A stretch of DNA of 64,000 nt, taken from the NCBI RefSeq assembly GCF_900143065.1, contig NZ_FRCX01000010.1:62001-126000 (forward strand). Reading direction: 5' to 3'. The notes beneath the pieces are model-generated. The model had not been told where the DNA came from. It was given only the letters and a program-made list of their open reading frames with translations, and did not search any database. This document shows positions 44,562 to 52,883 of the stretch, piece after piece. This stretch comes from Duganella sacchari (GTDB lineage: Bacteria > Pseudomonadota > Gammaproteobacteria > Burkholderiales > Burkholderiaceae_D). Within the stretch, counting starts at the first letter, position 1. Each line of letters starts with the position of its first letter. The translations under genes were made by a program, and so were the position numbers.

Positions 44562-45481
44562 GTTGGACCGACCTGGCCAGGAATGGACGCATACTCGTGG
44601 TGGATGACGCCATGGAAAACATCCAGATCCTGCACCATGCGCTGCGCGAAGAGCACGAGGTGCTGTTCGCGCTGGACGGTGAGCAAGCCGTGCAGATTGC
44701 GCTCGACCAGCAACCGGACCTGATCCTGCTGGACGCGGTGATGCCCGGCATGGACGGCTATGACGTCGTCGCGGCGCTGCGCAGCTCGCCCCGGTTGCAG
44801 GATATTCCCGTGATTTTCGTCACCGCGCTGAGCCAGCCCGAAGATGAAACGCGCGCGCTGGAAGCGGGCGCGGTGGACTTCATCAGCAAGCCATTCAATG
44901 TGGCCGTGGTGCGCGCGCGCGTGCGCAGCCAGCTGACCATCAAGCGCCAGGGCGACGCCATGCGCGAACTCAGCATGACCGATGGCCTGACCGGCGTGGC
45001 CAACCGCCGCAACTTCAACGATACCGTCGATGCCGAATGGCGGCGCTGCGCACGCGCCGGCCTGCCGCTGTCGGTCATCATGATCGACATTGACCACTTC
45101 AAGCTGTACAACGATCACTACGGCCACCAGGCCGGCGACGTCTGCCTGCAGCAGGTGAGCGCCGCCATGAAGCGCTGCGCCTCGCGTCCACAGGACATGC
45201 TGGCGCGCTACGGCGGCGAGGAGTTCATCCTGCTGCTGCCGCAGGAAGGTCCTGACGGCACCGAAGTGGTGGCCAACCGCATTCTTGAGGAAGTGCGCAA
45301 GCTGGCGTTGCCGCACGCGGCCTCGCCGACCACGCCGCAAGTCACGCTGAGCATGGGCCTGGCAACCGCGCATCCGCCGCTCGACAGCAGCGACCCGAGC
45401 GCCCTGATCCGCACCGCCGACGCCAATCTCTACCGCGCCAAGCGGACCGGCCGCAACCGCTATTGCTCGGACACGAACTGA
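44558..45481 (+). CDS. Response regulator with diguanylate cyclase (GGDEF) output
   Basis: A 307-residue REC-GGDEF protein (PleD/WspR-like layout). The receiver domain has VVDDAMENIQ and the phosphoacceptor Asp near residue 58 in LLDAVMPGMDGY. The GGDEF domain is at about 140-300, with RYGGEEFILLLP near 220 as the active site. An I-site RPQD lies 5 residues before GGEEF, so product inhibition is expected. It should make c-di-GMP when phosphorylated by the kinase encoded directly upstream (ATGA overlap). c-di-GMP could act on MshE, an inference from family knowledge. Confidence 0.95.
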   Translation: MSWTDLARNGRILVVDDAMENIQILHHALREEHEVLFALDGEQAVQIALDQQPDLILLDAVMPGMDGYDVVAALRSSPRLQDIPVIFVTALSQPEDETRALEAGAVDFISKPFNVAVVRARVRSQLTIKRQGDAMRELSMTDGLTGVANRRNFNDTVDAEWRRCARAGLPLSVIMIDIDHFKLYNDHYGHQAGDVCLQQVSAAMKRCASRPQDMLARYGGEEFILLLPQEGPDGTEVVANRILEEVRKLALPHAASPTTPQVTLSMGLATAHPPLDSSDPSALIRTADANLYRAKRTGRNRYCSDTN

Positions 45482-45504
45482 TCAGGCCGGTGTCCTACCC
45501 CTGA

Positions 45505-45850
45505 TTGACCAGCGTCATGCTGATCGCAGTCCACCACTCCCCTGCCGAGGTATCGGCCATGCGGCGCTCGTCGTTGGCACTGCCGGAACTGGAGATCCAG
45601 TTCAGCGACCACATGGTTGACCTGGTCCGGGAGGGCGTCGATCTGGCAATATGCCTCGGCCCGCTTCTCGACAGCGCAACCGAGGTTGCCAAGCCGCGGG
45701 GCGTGCAGCAGGCCATGCTGTGCGCGTCCCCGGCGTATCTGGCGCAGCACGGCAGCCTGCAAGCGCTGGCCAACCTTTCCCGGCACAGCTTTCAACTGCA
45801 CCATGTCACGCCCGGGGAAACTGCGCGCGCAACATGGCGTGGGTGTTGGG
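45505..45850 (+). pseudogene. Remnant of a LysR-family regulator
   Basis: Only the middle of a LysR substrate-binding domain is recognisable: LPELEIQFSDHMVDLVREGV then DLAICLGPLLDS and AMLCASPAYLAQHGSL. The N-terminal helix-turn-helix is absent, as the upstream DNA belongs to the cyclase gene. Similarity ends near GETARATWR. The rest of the region to 46153 holds no other convincing gene. On the minus strand a short stretch (about 45890-46000) reads RVPQRHLDSLRKAMDGHGRR and could be the end of another lost gene, which I cannot name. Confidence 0.6.
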
Positions 45851-46153
45851 GCGGCAGCGAAATCCTTGTTTTCGTAGGGCGGAAGGACCTAGCCCGGACC
45901 AGGCAGCACCACCACCTGCAGCCGCCGGCCATGCCCATCCATGGCCTTGCGCAGGCTGTCGAGATGGCGCTGGGGCACGCGCAGGCCGCGTAGCCGCTGC
46001 ACACCATCATTCTTACCGTGCACTAATGACGCTTCCTCATCTGGACATGGCACACGATGTGTCCGGTAATTGCCGACAGTTTGATCCAGGTCATATTTTT
46101 GTTACTTCGATCCAATTCATACTAGCAACACACCATATGAAAAGGAGAGAACC
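45851..46153. other. Gene-poor interval with possible regulatory site
   Basis: About 300 bp between the LysR remnant and the DUF2892 gene without a convincing reading frame. A sequence TTGAT-CCAG-GTCAT at 46082-46095 is a partial match to an FNR-type site. Just before the DUF2892 start lies a strong ribosome site (AAGGAGAG). The AT-rich stretch 46095-46140 probably contains its promoter but I cannot place the boxes with confidence. Confidence 0.4.
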
Positions 46154-46363
46154 ATGAGTAGCAACGTCGGTATTGTGGATCGCGCCCTGCGGGTGGGCGT
46201 GGGACTGGGTTTGATGATGGCGGCCGCCCACGGCCTGGTTGGCGCGTGGGGGTGGGCTGGCGCCGTGCCGCTGCTGACCGCGCTGGTCGGCGTCTGCCCA
46301 CTGTACCGTGCCGCCAGGCTATCGTCACTGGAAGTCCATCAGAACTACCGTCCGCAAGTTTGA
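46154..46363 (+). CDS. DUF2892 small membrane protein (YgaP-like)
   Basis: A 69-residue protein matching DUF2892, the membrane part of YgaP-like rhodanese proteins. It begins MSSNVGIVDRALRVGVGLGL, and the second block PLLTALVGVCPLYRAARL is the conserved GxCPLY segment. Two hydrophobic helices are seen (about 15-30 and 33-53). There is no rhodanese domain. An excellent AAGGAGAG ribosome site precedes the ATG. Convergent with the acyl-CoA dehydrogenase gene 17 bp downstream. Confidence 0.88.
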   Translation: MSSNVGIVDRALRVGVGLGLMMAAAHGLVGAWGWAGAVPLLTALVGVCPLYRAARLSSLEVHQNYRPQV

Positions 46364-46380
46364 GTAGCGCGCAGCGTGTT

Positions 46381-47517
46381 TCAGGAATGCTGCTGGAAGC
46401 CGCGCTGGGCGGCAAAGCGTTCCAGGTGGTGGTCCACATCGCCCAGCGTCAGTTCGATCATGGTCAGACGCTTGAAGTGATGCGCCGCCGGCAGTTCATC
46501 GGTGACGCCCATGCCGCCATGCAGCTGGACCGCCTGCTGGCCGATAAACTTGGCCGCCTGGCCGACCCGCACCTTGGCCGCTGATGCCACGCGGCGCCGC
46601 TCCTCGGCGTCGCACGACATGCGCGCCGCCACCAGCATCGCCATCGACCGCGCCTGCTCCAGATGGATGTACATATCCGCCATGCGGTGCTGCAAGGCCT
46701 GGAAGCTGCCGATCGCCAACCCAAACTGCTTGCGCGTTTTCAGGTACTCCAGCGTGGCGCCGAAGATGGCATCCATTGCCCCCACCGCCTCCGCGCACAG
46801 CAGGCTGACGCCATAGTCGGCCGCCTCTTCCAGCATGTCCCAGCCGCCGCCCATCTTGCCCAACAGCGCAGAGGCCGGCACCGCCACATGGTTGAACTGC
46901 ACCGTGGCCGCGCGCTGGCCGTCAATGGTGCGGTAATCGCGCACCACCACCCCCGCAGTTTCGACCGGCACCACAAACAGGCTGATGCCGTTGGTATCGC
47001 GCTGGGTCCCCGCGCTGCGCGCTGATACAATCAGCGCATCGGCCTGGCCGCCATGAATCACCACGGTCTTGGTGCCATCGATGCGATAGCCTTCACCGTT
47101 GATGCTGGCGATGGTTTTAATATCCGCCAGATCATGGCGCGAGTGCTTTTCGCCAAGCGCACAGGCCAGTTTCAGTTCGCCCTTGGCGACATCTTCCAGC
47201 CGGTGATGCTGATTGCCGGCCAGCTGCAAAAACTTGGCGCCCCACACGGTAGCGAAGTACGGCTCCACCACCAGGCCGCGCCCCAGTTCCTGCATCACCA
47301 CCAGCATATCCACCGCCGTACCGCTGAAACCGCCCTGCGCTTCGGGCACCGGCAAGGCAGTCATGCCCAATTCCACCAGCGTGTTCCAGGCCACATCCGA
47401 CACGCCACTGGCCGAGTGGACAATGCGCTGGCGTACATCGAAACCGTAATCCTTGTCCACCCAGCGGCGCAGGGCGTCGGCAAACTGCTGCTGTTCTTGC
47501 TTGAAATTGAAATCCAT
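46381..47517 (-). CDS. Acyl-CoA dehydrogenase family protein (second of a pair)
   Basis: FAD-dependent acyl-CoA dehydrogenase-fold protein of 378 residues. It starts MDFNFKQEQQQFADALRRW and ends with GGMGVTDELPAAHHFKRL, the C-terminal helix motif. It follows the other dehydrogenase gene by 10 bp on the same strand. Such tandem pairs often form heteromeric enzymes in steroid or branched acyl-CoA degradation, but the substrate cannot be read from sequence. I did not confirm the catalytic Glu. Confidence 0.9.
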   Translation of the reverse strand: MDFNFKQEQQQFADALRRWVDKDYGFDVRQRIVHSASGVSDVAWNTLVELGMTALPVPEAQGGFSGTAVDMLVVMQELGRGLVVEPYFATVWGAKFLQLAGNQHHRLEDVAKGELKLACALGEKHSRHDLADIKTIASINGEGYRIDGTKTVVIHGGQADALIVSARSAGTQRDTNGISLFVVPVETAGVVVRDYRTIDGQRAATVQFNHVAVPASALLGKMGGGWDMLEEAADYGVSLLCAEAVGAMDAIFGATLEYLKTRKQFGLAIGSFQALQHRMADMYIHLEQARSMAMLVAARMSCDAEERRRVASAAKVRVGQAAKFIGQQAVQLHGGMGVTDELPAAHHFKRLTMIELTLGDVDHHLERFAAQRGFQQHS

Positions 47518-47527
47518 TGCCGCTCCC

Positions 47528-48718
47528 TTACAGGCCCAGAATCATCTGGGTGATGATGTTCTTCTGTATTTCGTTCGACCCGCCGTAGATGGAGGTCTTG
47601 CGGAAGTTGAAGTAGTAGCCAGTCAGCGGGGCGGCGGCGTCGTCGCCCGTGACCGCGTGCTCGGCCTTGCCTTCCAGGTAATCGGTGGCGAACGGCAGCG
47701 CATCAGGACCGAGCGCTTCGACCATGAGCTCGGTGAGTTGCTGCTGGATTTCAGAACCACGGATTTTCAGCAAGGACGCCTCCGGCCCCGGCATATGCGA
47801 TTCGCGTGTCAGTACGCGCAGCACGGTAGTCTCCAGCGCCATGAGTTCGATCTCCAGGCTGGCGACCTTGGCGGCATACAGCGGATCTTGCATCAACGGT
47901 TTGCCGTGTTTGTAGTGCTCCGAGGCGATCTTCTTCAGGAACAGCAACTCGCGCTTGGAGCGGCCCACGGCGGCAATGCCGGTGCGCTCGTGGCCCAGCA
48001 GATACTTGGCGTAGGTCCAGCCCTTGTTTTCCTGGCCAATCAGGTTTTGCACCGGCACTTTGACGTTATCGAAGAAGACTTCATTCACCTCATGGTCTTC
48101 ATCGAGCATGATGATGGGGCGTATCGTGATGCCCGGCGATTTCATGTCGATGAGCAGGAAGGAAATGCCCTCCTGCTTGCGTACGCTGCTGTCGGTGCGG
48201 ACCAGGCAGAAAATCATGTCGGCATGCTGGGCCAGCGTGGTCCAGGTCTTCTGGCCATTGACGATGTAATGGTCGCCGGCGCGCTCGGCAGTGGTTTTCA
48301 GCGAGGCCAGGTCGGACCCCGAGCCCGGCTCGGAATACCCCTGGCACCACCAGTCATCGCAATTCAGGATGCGCGGCAGGTAATGCGCCTTCTGCGCCTC
48401 GTTACCAAACGCCATGATGACCGGCGCCACCATGTTGACGCCAAACGGCAGGATGGGCGGCGTGCCGGCACGCGCGCACTCCTCTTCCCAGATGTGACGC
48501 TGGGTCGCGCTCCAGCCCGTGCCGCCATGCTCGACCGGCCAGCCCGGCGCGGCCCAGCCCTGGCGCGCGACGATCTGGTGCCAGCGCACATAATCCTGAC
48601 GGCCCAGGCGCAAGTGGTTGCGGACTTTCTTTTGCAAGTCGCTCGGCAGATTGGTGTCGAGGAAAGCCCGCACCATGTCGCGAAACGCCAGATCCGCAGC
48701 CGTGTAAGTCAAATCCAT
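47528..48718 (-). CDS. Acyl-CoA dehydrogenase (first of a pair)
   Basis: Acyl-CoA dehydrogenase of 396 residues, full length. It starts MDLTYTAADLAFRDMVRAFL. Motifs include GYSEPGSGSDLASLKTTAER (FAD/substrate loop), NGQKTWTTLAQHADMIFCLV and the C-terminal IYGGSNEIQKNIITQMILGL, typical of this FadE-like group. It heads a two-gene operon with the 378-residue paralogue. A 204-bp AT-rich gap upstream separates it from the divergent MFS gene. Confidence 0.93.
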   Translation of the reverse strand: MDLTYTAADLAFRDMVRAFLDTNLPSDLQKKVRNHLRLGRQDYVRWHQIVARQGWAAPGWPVEHGGTGWSATQRHIWEEECARAGTPPILPFGVNMVAPVIMAFGNEAQKAHYLPRILNCDDWWCQGYSEPGSGSDLASLKTTAERAGDHYIVNGQKTWTTLAQHADMIFCLVRTDSSVRKQEGISFLLIDMKSPGITIRPIIMLDEDHEVNEVFFDNVKVPVQNLIGQENKGWTYAKYLLGHERTGIAAVGRSKRELLFLKKIASEHYKHGKPLMQDPLYAAKVASLEIELMALETTVLRVLTRESHMPGPEASLLKIRGSEIQQQLTELMVEALGPDALPFATDYLEGKAEHAVTGDDAAAPLTGYYFNFRKTSIYGGSNEIQKNIITQMILGL

Positions 48719-48856
48719 GCTGTCTCCTTATTGTTTTGCGCGGCCAAAAAGCACGACCGTTCAAAATCATTGTACTCCCATGCTCTTTTAATAGGGCGAC
48801 AGAAAGACGCAGTTTCTTCACTTCCGCGCAACTTTTTTCATTACGGCCAAAATGGT

Positions 48857-48885
48857 TGCATATTAAAACCTTTTACGCTATCCTG
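48857..48885 (+). promoter_or_regulatory. Promoter of the MFS gene
   Basis: TTGCAT (48857-48862) and TATCCT (48880-48885) with exactly 17 bases between them. Transcription would begin near 48892, about 30 bases before the ATG. The rest of the 204-bp gap (48719-48922) is AT-rich and shows no other element I can name. Confidence 0.6.
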
Positions 48886-48922
48886 CCAGTAGTTTTAAAT
48901 TGAAACCAAATTGGAGTACCAC

Positions 48923-50128
48923 ATGCAATCCATGTCCCGCGCCCTGGTGGCGCTATTCGCCTGCGCCAGCGGACTCAGTGTCGCCAACGTGTATTACGCC
49001 CAGCCGTTGCTGAACGCAATGGCGGCAGAGTTCGGCATCAGCCAAGCGGTCGCTGGCGGCGTCATCGCCGCCACGCAAGCGGGCAGCGTGCTGGCTTTGC
49101 TATTGCTCGTGCCGCTCGGCGACCTGGTGCCGCGCCGGCGTCTGATGCTGATACAGCTGGCTGCGCTGACCATGGCGCTGGTCGCAGTGTGCCTGGCGCC
49201 GGGCACACTGACACTGCTGCTTGCCATGCTGGCGGTCGGCATGCTGGGCACGGCCATGACGCAGGGCCTGATCGCCTACGCGGCCAGCACCGCCGCCGAA
49301 CACGAGCGCGGCCATGTGGTCGGCGCCACCCAAAGCGGCGTGGTCGCCGGGCTGCTGCTGGCACGCGTGTTGGCCGGCCTCATTGCCGATCTCGCCAGCT
49401 GGCGCGCCGTGTATGGCATCTCCGCACTGGCGATGCTGGGGCTCGCCGTCCTCCTGTGGCGGACGCTGCCGCCGACCACGTCGCCTAAACAGCCAGCGGC
49501 ATTGCACCGCGCCTACCTGGCCCTGCTCGGCTCCATGCTGACCTTGCTACGTCAGGATCGTGTGCTGCAAGTGCGCGGCGTGATTGGATTGCTGATGTTT
49601 GCCGTGTTTGGCGCTTTCTGGAGCGCGCTGGTTTTCCTGCTCAGCGCGGCGCCATACCGCTACTCGCACAGCGCCATTGGCGCCTTCGGCCTGGTGGGCC
49701 TGGCCGGTGCGCTGGCTGCAGCGCGCGCCGGCCGCTGGGCCGACCACGGGCACGCCAACCGCATCAGCGCCATCGCCATCCTGCTGATGCTGCTGGCCTG
49801 GCTGCCGCTGGCCATGGCGCCACAATCGCTGGCCGCACTCATCATCGGCATCCTGGCGCTGGATCTCGGCGTGCAGGCGCTGCACGTCACCAACCAGAGC
49901 CTGATCCTGCGCCGCGCCAGCGCATCCCACAGCCGGCTGATCGGCTGCTACATGATGTTCTACGCCGTCGGCAGCGGTAGTGGCGCATGGGCGGCCACCA
50001 GCGCCTATGCAGCAGCAGGCTGGACCGGTGTCTGCCTGCTTGGCGGCGGACTCAGCGTGGCGACGCTGGTGTTCTGGTTTGCCACAAAGTGGCCAGTCCG
50101 AATTGCAAAATTGGCCGGACCAATTTAG
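48923..50128 (+). CDS. MFS transporter
   Basis: Major facilitator of 401 residues with about twelve hydrophobic segments. The start MQSMSRALVALFACASGLSV with ANVYYAQPLLNAMAAEFGIS is characteristic of a DHA-like/sugar-efflux subgroup. The loop between helices 2 and 3 reads GDLVPRRRLML. The ATG at 48923 has GGAG upstream; a TTG 12 bp earlier is unlikely. The GH105 gene follows after 45 bp, so it may import oligosaccharides, but the subgroup is more often linked with efflux. Substrate unknown. Confidence 0.88.
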   Translation: MQSMSRALVALFACASGLSVANVYYAQPLLNAMAAEFGISQAVAGGVIAATQAGSVLALLLLVPLGDLVPRRRLMLIQLAALTMALVAVCLAPGTLTLLLAMLAVGMLGTAMTQGLIAYAASTAAEHERGHVVGATQSGVVAGLLLARVLAGLIADLASWRAVYGISALAMLGLAVLLWRTLPPTTSPKQPAALHRAYLALLGSMLTLLRQDRVLQVRGVIGLLMFAVFGAFWSALVFLLSAAPYRYSHSAIGAFGLVGLAGALAAARAGRWADHGHANRISAIAILLMLLAWLPLAMAPQSLAALIIGILALDLGVQALHVTNQSLILRRASASHSRLIGCYMMFYAVGSGSGAWAATSAYAAAGWTGVCLLGGGLSVATLVFWFATKWPVRIAKLAGPI

Positions 50129-50173
50129 AATGGCCTGACCAAATAAACGTTTAACAATAAAGAGACCTCGCCC

Positions 50174-51574
50174 GTGACTTCCCGTTCCGCCCTGATAGCG
50201 GCTGTCGCCGCCACCCTGCTCGCCCTGCCGGCACATGCCGACGGCCCCTACCGCAATCCGGACAACAAAAGCGTCTATGACGCCAGTGAAGGCACCTACC
50301 CCGTGCCCTACAAAAAGCCGACCGTGGCTGAAATTACCGCCGCCCTGAACCGCATCCGCGGCTACATGGACGCTACCACGCCCACCCGCGTGGTGCACAA
50401 GGACAGCGGCGTCCAGATCAGCGACTTCAGCAAACCGGCAGCCGACGCCATCGTCGAGCCCAGCAGCGCCGAATGGGGCATCCAGATTTACGAAATGGGC
50501 ATCGTGCATGCCGGCCTGATCAAAGCCGCAGCCGCCACCGGGGACCGCAAGTTCACCGCCATGACCGCGCGCCACTTCCAGTTCATGGCCGACAAACTGC
50601 CGTATTTCACCGCGCAGGAACAGCAGTTCCACCTGCAGCGCAACAACAGCTTCGCGCGCGTGCTGGAACCGCGCTCGCTGGACGATGCCGGCTCCATGTG
50701 CGCGGCCATGATACGCGCGCACTTTGCCAACGTCGGCCCGGACATGCGCCCGTTCATCGACGTGTGCAGCAACTGGGTCTATAAAAAACAGTTCCGCCTG
50801 CCGGATGGCACGCTGGCCCGCCAGCGTCCACAGGCCGTGTCACTATGGGCCGACGACATGTACATGGGCGTGCCGGCGCTGGCAGAAATGGGCCACCTCA
50901 CCGGCCAGCAGGAATATTTCGACGACGCCGTGAAGAACGTGCTGCAGCTGACACAGTATCTGTTCAACCCGCAACTGGGCCTGTACACCCACGGCTGGAG
51001 CAGCAACAACCCGGACGCGCCGCGCTTCTACTGGGCGCGTGCCAACGGCTGGGCGGTGCTGACCATGAGCGACCTGCTGGACGTGCTGCCCAATACCCAT
51101 CCCGGCTATCCGAAAGTGCTGGCGCAGCTGCGGCTGGCGTTGCGCGGCATCGCCGAACAGCAGTCCGGCACCGGCCTGTGGCACCAGATGATCGACCGCC
51201 ACGACTCCTACCTGGAAACGTCCGCCAGCGCCATGTTCACCTACGTGATTGCGCACGCCATCAACGAAGGCTGGATCAGCGCCGCCACCTACGGCTCCAT
51301 CGCCCAGGCCGGCTGGGTCGGCCTGAACACCCGCATCAACGCGCGCGGGCAAGTGGAAGGCACGTGCGTCGGCACCACCCTCGCCAGCGACCACATCTAC
51401 TACTACAACCGTCCGACCAGCGTCGATGCGCTGCACGGTTACGGCCCCACCCTGCTGGCGGGCGCCGAAATGATCCGGCTGCTCAACAATCCGCAGATCG
51501 ACATTCAGGTACGCCTGCGTACCTACCACTACGTGCCGAAAGATGCCGGCGCCACCAACTACAGCCATGAATAA
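50174..51574 (+). CDS. Glycoside hydrolase family 105 (unsaturated uronyl hydrolase type)
   Basis: GH105/GH88-fold hydrolase of 466 residues with a signal peptide (MTSRSALIAAVAATLLALPAHA). Family motifs are SLWADDMYMGVPAL, FYWARANGWAVLTMSDLL and QMIDRHDSYLETSASAMF. Such enzymes remove the unsaturated uronic acid left by polysaccharide lyases, for example from rhamnogalacturonan. Export suggests a periplasmic site. Start is GTG 50174. It ends 13 bp before the DUF4861 gene, and the pair also occurs in Bacteroidetes polysaccharide loci. Confidence 0.88.
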   Translation: MTSRSALIAAVAATLLALPAHADGPYRNPDNKSVYDASEGTYPVPYKKPTVAEITAALNRIRGYMDATTPTRVVHKDSGVQISDFSKPAADAIVEPSSAEWGIQIYEMGIVHAGLIKAAAATGDRKFTAMTARHFQFMADKLPYFTAQEQQFHLQRNNSFARVLEPRSLDDAGSMCAAMIRAHFANVGPDMRPFIDVCSNWVYKKQFRLPDGTLARQRPQAVSLWADDMYMGVPALAEMGHLTGQQEYFDDAVKNVLQLTQYLFNPQLGLYTHGWSSNNPDAPRFYWARANGWAVLTMSDLLDVLPNTHPGYPKVLAQLRLALRGIAEQQSGTGLWHQMIDRHDSYLETSASAMFTYVIAHAINEGWISAATYGSIAQAGWVGLNTRINARGQVEGTCVGTTLASDHIYYYNRPTSVDALHGYGPTLLAGAEMIRLLNNPQIDIQVRLRTYHYVPKDAGATNYSHE

Positions 51575-51587
51575 AAGAGGCCCCGCC

Positions 51588-52787
51588 ATGCGTACCCTGC
51601 TCCTGCCCATCGCCGCGCTGCTCGCGGGCGGCGCTGCACAGGCCGCCGAACAGGCGCGCATCACCGTCACGCACGACCTCAACCTGGCGCGGCCCTCGGA
51701 AACCATTGCCGTACCGTGGAGCGAGATCAACCGCGTGCTGCCGGGCGCCCTGATCCAGAAAATCGCCGTCAAAGACAGCCAGGGCAAGCTGCTGCCCTAC
51801 CAGGTCAGCAACATCGCGCCGCAGGCCAAAGACCCCAAAGGCATCGGCGCCGCTTACGGCGAACTGTACTTCCAGCACAGCTTTGCGGCGGGCGAAACCC
51901 AAGCCAGCTTCACCGTCGAGAAGACCGACGTCGTCACGCCGCCGTTCCCCGCGCAAACCTACGCGCGCTACATCCCCGAGCGCCTGGACGACTTCGCCTG
52001 GGAAAACGACCACGTCGGCCACCGCACCTACGGCCCGGCGCTGGCCGCGCCGGACAGCACCGGCAGCGGCAAGGAAGTGCTGGTCACGAGCGGGCTGGAC
52101 ATCTGGTTCAAGCGCGTCAGCTATCCCATCGTCGACCGCTGGTACAACAAAGGCCACGACCACTACCACCATGACGAAGGTGAAGGCATGGACATGTACA
52201 ACGTCGGCAAATCGCGTGGCGCCGGCGGCACCGGCGTGTGGGACGGCAAGCAGTTATATGTCGGCCGCAATTACGCGTCATGGAAAGTGCTGGCGAACGG
52301 CCCGATCCGCAGCGTATTCGAGCTAAGCTACGACGCCTGGGATGCGGCGGGCACCAAAGTCAGCGAAGTCAAACGCTTCACCATCGACGCCGGCCAGGAC
52401 TTCGACACCATGGACAGCACGTTCAGCTTCAATGGTCCGCAGCAATTACTGGTAGCGATAGGCCTCAACAAAAAGCCGGCCGACAAAAACCAGCAAGAAG
52501 AAATTGCCGTCGAACGCCAGGGCGCACTGTTGACGCAATGGGTCACGCAAGCCAGCAAAGGCGCGTTCGGCACCGCCATCGTACTGCCGAGCGCGACCAA
52601 CATCACCGGCGACGCACTGAACGAACTGATCCTCGCCCCCGTCGAATCCGGCAAACCGCTGCGCTACTACCTGGGCGCAGCCTGGGACCGCGCCGGCCAC
52701 ATAACATCGTCCGCCGAATGGCAAGCAAAAGCGCGCCTCATGGCCGCCCGCGCCAGCCACCCCCTGAAAGCCACCGTCACGCCCTAA
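51588..52787 (+). CDS. DUF4861 family exported protein
   Basis: A 399-residue protein of the DUF4861 type with signal peptide MRTLLLPIAALLAGGAAQAAE. A His-rich segment (GHDHYHHDEGEGMDMYNVGKSRG-like, about residues 193-215) is a conserved feature of the family and may bind metal. The protein is linked in genomes with pectin/uronate use, and here directly follows a GH105 gene, but I know of no secure activity. ATG 51588 gives the signal peptide; ATG 51567 is an alternative. Its end faces the GH16 gene across a palindrome. Confidence 0.8.
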   Translation: MRTLLLPIAALLAGGAAQAAEQARITVTHDLNLARPSETIAVPWSEINRVLPGALIQKIAVKDSQGKLLPYQVSNIAPQAKDPKGIGAAYGELYFQHSFAAGETQASFTVEKTDVVTPPFPAQTYARYIPERLDDFAWENDHVGHRTYGPALAAPDSTGSGKEVLVTSGLDIWFKRVSYPIVDRWYNKGHDHYHHDEGEGMDMYNVGKSRGAGGTGVWDGKQLYVGRNYASWKVLANGPIRSVFELSYDAWDAAGTKVSEVKRFTIDAGQDFDTMDSTFSFNGPQQLLVAIGLNKKPADKNQQEEIAVERQGALLTQWVTQASKGAFGTAIVLPSATNITGDALNELILAPVESGKPLRYYLGAAWDRAGHITSSAEWQAKARLMAARASHPLKATVTP

Positions 52788-52788
52788 C

Positions 52789-52878
52789 TCCGGGGTCAGG
52801 TCCGTCTTTTCTACACGGGCCGGGCTGTAGCGTGCGTTAAGGTTGAGTTCGTGTAGAAATGGCGGACCTGACCCCGGA
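52789..52878. repeat. GGGGTCAG-bounded palindrome between convergent genes
   Basis: The outer 16 bases are perfectly complementary (TCCGGGGTCAGGTCCG at 52789-52804 with 52863-52878). The arms continue to 52817/52850 with two mismatches, around a central 32 bases. It begins right after the DUF4861 stop and ends 5 bp before the GH16 stop. The outer motif is shared with the palindrome at 8157-8241, and TTTTG follows on the plus strand. It probably acts as a bidirectional terminator and is a member of a dispersed repeat family. Confidence 0.8.
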
Positions 52879-52883
52879 TTTTG

